Assembly (NCBI RefSeq): GCF_004123195.1
Contig: NZ_SDLI01000014.1
Location: 1-64,000 of the forward strand
DNA from: Ammoniphilus sp. CFH 90114
Lineage (GTDB): Bacteria; Bacillota; Bacilli; Aneurinibacillales; RAOX-1
DNA length: 64,000 nucleotides
Reading direction: 5' to 3'
The translations under genes and the position numbers were made by a program. This document shows positions 58,323 to 64,000 of this stretch, in pieces (the first letter of the stretch is position 1; each line of letters opens with the position of its first letter). The notes beneath the pieces were generated by a model. The model was given only the letters and a program-made list of their open reading frames with translations, had not been told where the DNA came from and searched no databases.

Positions 58323-59399
58323 ATGCAAAATACCTCGCCTATAAATATCCTTTTAGTTGATGATCGCAAGGAAAATTTGTTATCACTCACAGCAGTTTTA
58401 GACTCTTCGGAATACAATTTGATTTGTGCTACGAATGGGGAAGAAGCGCTAAAATTAACTTTGCAAATTGAGTTTGCGGTGATCTTGCTGGATGTTGATA
58501 TGCCTATTATAGATGGGTTTGAAGTGGCCAAACTGATTAAACAACGAGAAAAGTCAAAGCACATCCCTATCATTTTTGTCACAGCGCACGGTGATGAATT
58601 GGAGTTTGTTACTCGAGGATATGAAATAGGAGCCATTGATTATATTGTTAAGCCATTTCAACCTGAGAACCTTAGGAGTAAGGTTGAATCACTAGTGAGT
58701 ATGCATCGAAATTTTCAAGAAAAGCTACAGCATCAGTCTTTTGATACTATTCGATTTGCTGGAGAGATTGCGGTTGGGATCGCTCATGAAATTCGTAATC
58801 CCATGACCACTGTTTTTGGGTTATTACAGATGTTCAAATCAAGTCATGATCGCCCTTCGGACAGTATGATTGAATTGATGCTATCAGAATTGAATCAAGC
58901 GAATATGATTATGAGCGAGTTTCTCTATCTAGCTCCGAATAAAAGGGTTGATCTCGAAAGAAAGGATATAAATCAGTTAATCAGGCATATCTCGCCTTCA
59001 CTGAAGAAATTAGCTGAAGATCACGGAATTGTCTTAGAGTTAAATCTAAAGGACGCTCTTGAAGTCAGTATAGATCCAAAAGAATTTAATATGTTATTGC
59101 TTAACCTATCTAAAAACGGCATCGAAGCGATGCAACCCGGTCAAAAACTAATGATTCATACTTACCTTTCTCCTACGGGAGAGATCGTTTTACAAATTCG
59201 AGACGAAGGTAACGGAATAGAGGAGAACGTCATTCCCCATATAGGAACACCATTTTTTACAACCAAGGAAACAAATAAAGGTCTGGGGTTAGCCGTAAGC
59301 TTTAGTATAGCCAAACGGCATAATGCATGGATCAATTATGAAACAGGAGATCAAGGTACGACCTTTTCTATCCGGTTTAAGCCGGATTCAGACAGGTGA
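58323..59399 (+). CDS. Receiver-histidine kinase fusion (sporulation-kinase-like)
   Basis: 358 residues. Receiver domain 8-125: acidic pair D13-D14, phosphoacceptor D57 in ILLDVDMP, and K in IVKPF. Then a HisKA domain with the H-box GIAHEIRNPMTTVFGLLQMF near 155 (Kin-type, typical of sporulation kinases) and a HATPase domain with NLSKNGIEAM, DEGNGIEE and GLGLAVS. Cytosolic: no membrane segment. It could phosphorylate Spo0F-type regulators. Divergent from MEDS regulators. Confidence 0.87.
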   Translation: MQNTSPINILLVDDRKENLLSLTAVLDSSEYNLICATNGEEALKLTLQIEFAVILLDVDMPIIDGFEVAKLIKQREKSKHIPIIFVTAHGDELEFVTRGYEIGAIDYIVKPFQPENLRSKVESLVSMHRNFQEKLQHQSFDTIRFAGEIAVGIAHEIRNPMTTVFGLLQMFKSSHDRPSDSMIELMLSELNQANMIMSEFLYLAPNKRVDLERKDINQLIRHISPSLKKLAEDHGIVLELNLKDALEVSIDPKEFNMLLLNLSKNGIEAMQPGQKLMIHTYLSPTGEIVLQIRDEGNGIEENVIPHIGTPFFTTKETNKGLGLAVSFSIAKRHNAWINYETGDQGTTFSIRFKPDSDR

Positions 59400-59636
59400 T
59401 CTATTAGAAAAGTTGAATTAGGTTGAAATTTGGCAGATGATGAAGATATCCCTTAGAAAGCAGAGGGATCTAGTTCTCATCAGCCACAATGAATGTTATT
59501 TCAATTTTTAATTTTAAATTTGTATATGTATTATTGGTTTTATACTTAAAAGGGGGGCGGATAGATTTGATCTATTAAATTTACTTAGAGTTAATGGTGG
59601 AAGTGGTTTACAATTATTAAGCAGGGAGGATTGATT
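59400..59636. other. Non-coding gap
   Basis: 237 bp with no gene. TTGTATATGTATTATTGGTTTTATACT near 59520 may contain promoter elements (quoted partly); the ribosome binding site is GGGAGGA at 59622-59628. Confidence 0.3.
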
Positions 59637-59960
59637 GTGAGAAAAAGCAAAGTGTTTTCTAGTTGCGTAATCCGTCGTGATTATTTAGATGAATTATTAA
59701 AAACTAACGGCTTTCGAAACACGGGTACAGAAGATTACCCTCATTATGAACTGACCATACATGATGCTTCAAGTCACTCAACGTACCAGCTCAATATTCC
59801 TGTAACTCTCTTAAAACACCAAAGGGGATATGTCAAGATCGGACGATCCAATATCATTAATAATCAAGAAAAACAAGAAAAAAGGGTACCTCGTTCAATT
59901 GAATGGGCCCTACAAAGTAAGCTAGTAGAAATCTCTGATTATTTGGAAGAATATGTATGA
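59637..59960 (+). CDS. Hypothetical soluble protein
   Basis: 107 residues, not recognised: SSCVIRRDYLDELLKTNGFR (about residues 8-27), then YPHYELTIHDASSHSTYQLNIP and a helical end VPRSIEWALQSKLVEISDYL. GGGAGGA is spaced properly for GTG 59637 (TTG 59631 is too close). Its stop overlaps the next small gene by 4 bp. Confidence 0.6.
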   Translation: MRKSKVFSSCVIRRDYLDELLKTNGFRNTGTEDYPHYELTIHDASSHSTYQLNIPVTLLKHQRGYVKIGRSNIINNQEKQEKRVPRSIEWALQSKLVEISDYLEEYV

Positions 59961-60112
59961 TAAGCAGGGAAGAAAACCTGATAAAGAATAAGTGTATTGT
60001 GTGCGGTAGAGAGTCGTTTGAGCCATTCTGCTGCCCAACTTGCCTTGGAATGGAATACCATGAGAAGATGGAAACTCAAAAGACTGATAAGCAGAAAAAG
60101 AAATCTTCTTGA
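59957..60112 (+). CDS. Small zinc-ribbon-like protein
   Basis: 51 residues from ATG 59957, overlapping the preceding stop (ATGA). CIVCGRESFEPFCCPTCLG gives C-x-x-C...C-C-x-x-C, a compact zinc-binding pattern, followed by a lysine-rich tail. Not recognised as a named family. Translationally coupled to the 107-aa protein, so the two probably interact. Confidence 0.6.
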   Translation: MISREENLIKNKCIVCGRESFEPFCCPTCLGMEYHEKMETQKTDKQKKKSS

Positions 60113-60172
60113 TTACTCGTAATGTGGACGAAGGAAAGGTAGGTACCTCTGTGGTATTAGAAGATCCAATAC

Positions 60173-60205
60173 CCCCCTGTTATCATGAATGACAGGGGGC
60201 TTTTC
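60173..60205 (+). terminator. Rho-independent terminator
   Basis: CCCCCTGT with ATCAT / ATGA and ACAGGGGG, then CTTTTC. Confidence 0.8.
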
Positions 60206-60226
60206 AATAGATTGGACTGATAAGAA

Positions 60227-60883
60227 ATGAAATATTTCGGTCGAGTTAGCTTGGCGGTAATTGCATTCTTTAGTTGGACCCTTTTAATTTTTTACTATTA
60301 TTATGTACATGGAAATGTGGATGAAATCTATGTTTTAGTAGCTATAATTTACATTTTAGTAGGTTGGTGGTTAGGGAAACAGTACGATAAAGCGAAGTTC
60401 TATTCAGAGAAAGACCCTCTTACTCAGGCATATAACAGACGTTATATCCTAGAAAAACTCCCCAAATTGTTCAGCACAGTAGATCGAAGAAAAAATGAGT
60501 CCATAAGTGTTCTGGTTATAGATGTAGATCGCTTTAAGGAGATTAATGATACCTTCGGTCATCAAAAAGGAGATGTTGTTTTAAGGAGTATAGCGGCAAC
60601 CCTTCGGAGGAATATTCGAAGGGGGGACTACGTCATCCGCTGGGGAGGAGATGAATTTCTTATCGTTACTCCAAACACAAGCAAAGATAACATACTACCC
60701 TTAATAAATCGTATTGAACGAGAGCTGTCGGAAACCTCAAAACAACTATCTTTAACTATCTCTATTTCCATTGGTGTCGCCAACTATCCCCAAGATTCAA
60801 CTGATTTTAATGAGTTAATAAAAATCGCAGACAATAATATGTACCTAGAAAAAGAAAAGAAAAAGAAAAGTTGCTCAATATGA
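60227..60883 (+). CDS. Membrane-bound diguanylate cyclase (GGDEF)
   Basis: 218 residues. Two membrane segments (about 8-25 and 33-50) precede a GGDEF domain: DPLTQAYNRRYILEKL at its start and IRWGGDEFLIV as the active site near residue 142. RRGD (R-x-x-D) lies exactly five residues upstream, an intact product-inhibition I-site. So it should make c-di-GMP under feedback control. No EAL domain. The ribosome binding site is weak. Confidence 0.87.
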   Translation: MKYFGRVSLAVIAFFSWTLLIFYYYYVHGNVDEIYVLVAIIYILVGWWLGKQYDKAKFYSEKDPLTQAYNRRYILEKLPKLFSTVDRRKNESISVLVIDVDRFKEINDTFGHQKGDVVLRSIAATLRRNIRRGDYVIRWGGDEFLIVTPNTSKDNILPLINRIERELSETSKQLSLTISISIGVANYPQDSTDFNELIKIADNNMYLEKEKKKKSCSI

Positions 60884-60892
60884 TGAAATACA

Positions 60893-60940
60893 GAGCCTCA
60901 CCACAATTAGTTAGGTCTAAATCGTGGTGAGGCTCGCTTT
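60893..60940 (+). terminator. Rho-independent terminator
   Basis: A 12-bp stem (GAGCCTCACCAC / GTGGTGAGGCTC) followed by GCTTTAT. Confidence 0.85.
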
Positions 60941-60961
60941 ATAGAAATATATGCCCAGGTC

Positions 60962-60995
60962 TATCGGTTGATCGTACAGTTACTACGGGATGAGT
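60962..60995 (+). repeat. Short duplicate of an MBL-gene segment
   Basis: Twenty bases identical to 51179-51198 in the MBL pseudogene (TATCGGTTGATCGTACAGTT), then CTACGGG-TGAG with one insertion and one mismatch. Isolated; no gene around it. Confidence 0.6.
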
Positions 60996-61094
60996 TTCAT
61001 TAATTCTTTTATATAAAAGAAAAAGATGTTACAATCCAGTTAGATATTGTCATAATTTTTTCAGGTACATAGACACAGTGGATTGGAGACTATT

Positions 61095-61946
61095 ATGGAA
61101 AACCCAATACAGATATTAAAAAATAAAATCTCAGAATTAACTGCATCACAACGTAGAGTGGCAGATTATATCATTCAGAATCCGATGGATGTTGCTTTTT
61201 TAACAGTTGATCAATTGGCCGGGTTAGTTGGAACTAGTACGACCACGATCATGAGACTAACGTTTAGCTTGGGTTATTCGGGTTACGCGGAGTTTCAAAA
61301 AGGGCTTCAGGAACTTTTGAGGAATCGAGCTGCTCCGCAAACGAGATTAGAAGCAAACATTAAAGACTTAAATAAAAGTGATTTATGGTTACGTTGTGCA
61401 GAAACGCAAATCAATAATATTCACATGACCGTAGAGATGATTTCCAGTGAAACATTGGACAAGACAGTGGATATGATTGCCTCGGCGAGTCGAATTTATT
61501 GTACAAGTGTAAGAAGTGGACTTCCTGTTGGGCAATATTTGACGCACGGTCTTAATCGACTGCTCGGTAACTGTGATTTAATTATCGCCGATCAAGCAGA
61601 CTGGATCGATGAGGTGATTAGTTTGACTTCGTCAGATATTGTGATTGCTATTAGTTTCCCAAGGTATGCCAAGAGGATTGTTGATTTTGTATCGATCGCC
61701 AAGGAAAAAGAGGCCAAAGTTATTTCCATTACGGACAGTTTTTCGTCTCCTTTGGTTAAATATTCGGATGTTATATTGCCGTGTACTTCTAGAAGCCTAT
61801 CGTTTCACAATTCTACAATCGCATCCATGTTTGTCGTTGATTATCTCATAAGTGCTTTAGCCATAAATTACTCGGATCGAACGAAGCATCGTCTGGATGA
61901 GATTAATAAAATACTTACGGATATAGATTATCATCATAATGCCTAA
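61095..61946 (+). CDS. MurR/RpiR family transcriptional regulator
   Basis: 283 residues: an N-terminal HTH_6 domain (QRRVADYIIQNPMDVAFLTVDQLAGLVGTSTTTIMRLT, residues 18-55 in pieces) and a SIS sugar-isomerase-like ligand domain (about 115-260: YCTSVRSGLPVGQYLTHGL, VIAISFPRYAKRIVD). It senses a phosphorylated sugar or related metabolite. The frame opens at TTG 61083 but TTGGAG is the binding site for ATG 61095. It heads the permease-RraA gene set. Confidence 0.85.
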   Translation: MENPIQILKNKISELTASQRRVADYIIQNPMDVAFLTVDQLAGLVGTSTTTIMRLTFSLGYSGYAEFQKGLQELLRNRAAPQTRLEANIKDLNKSDLWLRCAETQINNIHMTVEMISSETLDKTVDMIASASRIYCTSVRSGLPVGQYLTHGLNRLLGNCDLIIADQADWIDEVISLTSSDIVIAISFPRYAKRIVDFVSIAKEKEAKVISITDSFSSPLVKYSDVILPCTSRSLSFHNSTIASMFVVDYLISALAINYSDRTKHRLDEINKILTDIDYHHNA

Positions 61947-62024
61947 ATGGTATCAGGTGGGGGAACTTCTGTTCTTATCACCTTCTTTTTTTATTCTGTT
62001 GGCTGCAAATCTAGGAGTGGTAGT

Positions 62025-63371
62025 ATGTTGATTGCATTATCGGCATTATTAGTATTCATAGGGTTTATTACATGTTGGAATGTGATTTTAAAAAGGAATA
62101 TCGGGGAGGCCATGCTTCTAGGTTTTGTTATTACCAGCTTGTTTGGCGGGGTTCATGCACCTCGACTGATGTGGGATGGGCTAGTATTCGCTGCCACTTA
62201 TGAAGTGATGTACGCTGCGATCGCATTTGTTTTTATGGCCTATCTCATTGATAAAGCGGAGATTCTGAAAGGCTTGATGGTGATTCTTCATGCCTTTCTT
62301 GGTCGCGTTCCAGGAGGGGCTGCGTATATTGATACCTTAACATCGGCATTCATGGGTTCGCTATCAGGTTCTAATTCTGGCAACACAGCGGCGACTGGTA
62401 CCTTTACAGCACATTGGATGATCAAATCGAATTGGAGAAGAGAGTTAGCCGCTACTGTAGTAGCGGGCAACGGGGGGCTCGGTGCAGCACTTCCGCCTAG
62501 TAGCTCCATGTTTATCATGCTAGGGTTTGCCCCTGTAGCTGCTCTTGTTTCTGAAAGTGCGTTGTGGATGGCTATGTTAACAGCGGGTATTTATCAAGTG
62601 CTTTATCGAATAGGACTCATCATGTACTTGGTCCGTAAACAAAAGATTATTTCCATCCCGATTGATGAAGCCCTTCCGTTTAAGGAAGCTATCAAAGTAG
62701 GAGGCAAATATACCCTTGTTTTTTGGGGTGCCATTATTCCCATTGTGATGACGGTTGGGCCCGTAGCTGAAATAATAGAGGTGAATATTGGAGAGGAGGC
62801 AGCAAACGAAATTTCCCTGATTACTTGGATTCCGATCTTCATTATTTCGATTAGTTTGATGGTTGGATGGTCAAAATTGCCGAAAAATGCAATGGCCTGG
62901 TCCAAATTTTTGCAGGATGCGATACCTCGCTATTCCGTTATTGGAGCTATTCTCTTATTTGCCTTCGCTCAAAGTCACGTCCTTAGTCAGTTAGGATTGG
63001 CAGAGGACTTAAATCAGATCATTGGGATGCTGGAGGTGCCCAAATGGCTCATGGTGTTAGTGGTTGGACTTTTAGTAACGTTAGTAGCAGGTCCTTTGTC
63101 GTCCACCGCAACGGTAACAGCCATTGGTATGGTATCTTTTGCCGCTCTTGCATCCGTTGATGTCCATCCTGTGGCAGCGGTGGTCGCTATTCTAACTTTT
63201 GCATCGACAGAAGGGTCATCCCCGCCAGCATCAGGATCGATTTTTATTGCCTCTGGGCTCGCCGAAGTGCAGCCAGAAAAAACGTTTATTCCTCTGATCA
63301 CTTACTATGTCATTCCCATTGTGGTCATTGGCTGGTTAATTGGGATGGGATTATTGCCCTTACCTTTCTAG
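62025..63371 (+). CDS. DctM-like large permease (TRAP-type)
   Basis: 448 residues, about 12 membrane segments. GSLSGSNSGNTAATGTFTAHWMIK and GNGGLGAALPPSSSMFIMLGF match the conserved DctM loops. Probably imports a carboxylate or a related compound. A separate binding protein is not in the window. The frame opens at 61947, but CTAGGAGTGG precedes ATG 62025. Second gene after the RpiR regulator. Confidence 0.78.
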   Translation: MLIALSALLVFIGFITCWNVILKRNIGEAMLLGFVITSLFGGVHAPRLMWDGLVFAATYEVMYAAIAFVFMAYLIDKAEILKGLMVILHAFLGRVPGGAAYIDTLTSAFMGSLSGSNSGNTAATGTFTAHWMIKSNWRRELAATVVAGNGGLGAALPPSSSMFIMLGFAPVAALVSESALWMAMLTAGIYQVLYRIGLIMYLVRKQKIISIPIDEALPFKEAIKVGGKYTLVFWGAIIPIVMTVGPVAEIIEVNIGEEAANEISLITWIPIFIISISLMVGWSKLPKNAMAWSKFLQDAIPRYSVIGAILLFAFAQSHVLSQLGLAEDLNQIIGMLEVPKWLMVLVVGLLVTLVAGPLSSTATVTAIGMVSFAALASVDVHPVAAVVAILTFASTEGSSPPASGSIFIASGLAEVQPEKTFIPLITYYVIPIVVIGWLIGMGLLPLPF

Positions 63372-63387
63372 TAAAAGGAGTATTGAC

Positions 63388-63603
63388 ATGGCGAAAACAC
63401 TTGTGTTGCTTTTTCGAATTAGTCTTGTCTCCATGCTTCTAAGCGGCTCTATGTTAGTGATGAATCAGCTTTTGGGCATCCTGCTTGGGAATGGAGATTG
63501 GGTTATATTGAGTAGCGATTTATTCGCTAAACCCACCTTTATCTTAAGTGCAATCACTGGCTTGATAGGATTTGCATTGAGTTATCTTCCACGAGAAATG
63601 TAA
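63388..63603 (+). CDS. Small membrane protein downstream of the permease
   Basis: 71 residues with two hydrophobic segments (TLVLLFRISLVSMLLSGSML and PTFILSAITGLIGFALSYL). May be an accessory subunit of the permease; shorter than DctQ. Start ATG 63388 follows AAAAGGAGT. The longer frame from 63340 overlaps the permease gene. Confidence 0.65.
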   Translation: MAKTLVLLFRISLVSMLLSGSMLVMNQLLGILLGNGDWVILSSDLFAKPTFILSAITGLIGFALSYLPREM

Positions 63604-63621
63604 TAAAAATAACATGACAGG

Positions 63622-63665
63622 AAAGAGGAACCGATCCTTATGAAAAAGGGTTGGTTCTTTTTTAT
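63622..63665 (+). terminator. Terminator of the permease unit
   Basis: GAACCGATCC pairs with GGGTTGGTTC (G-T pairs included), flanked by AAAGA and CTTTTTT. Confidence 0.75.
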
Positions 63666-63718
63666 TTTCGGAAAACTATTTACTTTTAAACAATAGGATG
63701 TTACTATACTTTCAAGGT

Positions 63719-63766
63719 TGTAATAAATATTACATTTAATATAAATGTTGTTATATTTACTACAAC
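63719..63766 (+). promoter_or_regulatory. Operator-like palindromes before the RraA-like gene
   Basis: TGTAATA-aa-TATTACA (63719-63734) is a perfect palindrome. GTTGT...ACAAC bounds a second, weaker one at 63747-63766. Possible sites for the RpiR regulator. Confidence 0.5.
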
Positions 63767-63797
63767 AAAGACGAAAAATTTAAGAGGGGGGTTCATA

Positions 63798-64000
63798 TTG
63801 ATTAGCTTACCAGCACTGTTATCTGAGGTGATTATTGAAAGAGCAACAAAGCTCAACACCACGTTGCTTTCTGATGCCTTGGGATGTACGGGATCAATGG
63901 ATTACAAAATAAAGCCAGTTGCTTCAGGTATGAGAATCGTTGGAACGGTTATGACGGTTAGTTTGAGACCAGGAGATAACTTGTTCCTTCATCAGGCCAT
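63798..64000 (+). CDS. RraA-like protein, truncated by the window end
   Basis: Partial, first 67 codons. LLSDALGCTGSMDYKIKPVA and GMRIVGTVMTVSLRPGDNLF match RraA-like/4-hydroxy-4-methyl-2-oxoglutarate aldolase proteins, which cleave or decarboxylate 2-oxo acids. TTG 63798 follows AAGAGGGGGG. Its context (RpiR regulator, DctM permease) suggests uptake and breakdown of a hydroxy/oxo acid. Confidence 0.75.
   Translation, partial: MISLPALLSEVIIERATKLNTTLLSDALGCTGSMDYKIKPVASGMRIVGTVMTVSLRPGDNLFLHQA

Overview
The window reads as chromosomal DNA from a low-GC, endospore-forming Firmicute of the Bacillales, probably a Paenibacillaceae/Ammoniphilus/Brevibacillus-type organism (inference). The evidence is strong AGGAGG-type ribosome binding sites, frequent TTG/GTG starts, sporulation-linked genes (spo0M, a YjcZ peptide, CBO0543, two DUF3231 loci, a phosphorelay-like kinase beside MEDS sensors), sigZ, bdbDC, cadCA and an SLH protein. 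No rRNA, tRNA, CRISPR array, complete IS or prophage was seen.

Layout. 1-8.5 kb: small conserved genes (CBO0543, DUF2203, EcsC, spo0M, two CNNM/HlyC transporters, DUF1836, a lipoprotein, a GNAT). 8.55-11.05 kb: a visibly GC-richer hrpB helicase gene split by one in-frame TAG. 11-15 kb: a divergent pair of secreted M28 aminopeptidases and a lipoprotein. 15.3-15.7 kb: an AhpD-like gene with an in-frame TGA at the second redox cysteine (CxxU). 15.9-23.4 kb: two TetR circuits, a YczE protein, a copper-amine-oxidase-N protein, an SDR and a PLP decarboxylase. 23.7-29.6 kb: an XRE/membrane pair, GNAT, sigZ-DUF2703, another TetR, small proteins and an SLH protein. 29.6-34.8 kb: a Fur-box-controlled nickel/peptide-type ABC operon (nikABCDE-like). 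35-42 kb: an ACR3/BASS-type efflux carrier, a methyltransferase, cadCA with two operators, and bdbDC. 42-51.5 kb: DUF3231, a second XRE/membrane pair, a ferritin-like protein, an SDR, a retropepsin pair, and a cluster of broken GNAT and MBL genes. 52-53 kb: a duplicated 37-aa membrane peptide followed by a PCYCGC lipoprotein with an in-frame TGA at a conserved cysteine (UxxC), then a truncated copper four-helix protein. 53-61 kb: GNAT, CPBP protease, a dead DUF3231 copy, MEDS sensors divergent from a receiver-kinase fusion, and a diguanylate cyclase. 61-64 kb: an RpiR regulator, DctM-type permease, small membrane protein and RraA-like enzyme (cut by the window end).

The most interesting signal is the pair of in-frame UGA codons at 15504 and 52682. 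Each falls exactly where a redox cysteine belongs. Each is followed by a perfect hairpin with a 5-nt loop carrying G at its second position, 21-22 nt after the UGA, which is bacterial-SECIS geometry. Both reading frames stay intact, with family-typical sequence, to a normal stop. AhpD-like CxxU proteins are a known selenoprotein class; a selenocysteine PCYCGC lipoprotein is, to my knowledge, not a standard one. The other nonsense codons in the window (TAG in hrpB; TAG and TGA in the DUF3231 copy) do not sit at cysteine positions and act as internal negative controls. No selA/selB/selD or tRNA-Sec lies in the window, so decoding capacity is unproven here.

Other structure includes a dispersed ~52-bp palindromic intergenic repeat at three loci, a recurrent ACGGTTGC hairpin terminator, a promoter module shared by bdbDC and the duplicated peptide loci, and several promoters with well-placed operators (XRE, CadC, Fur, three TetR).
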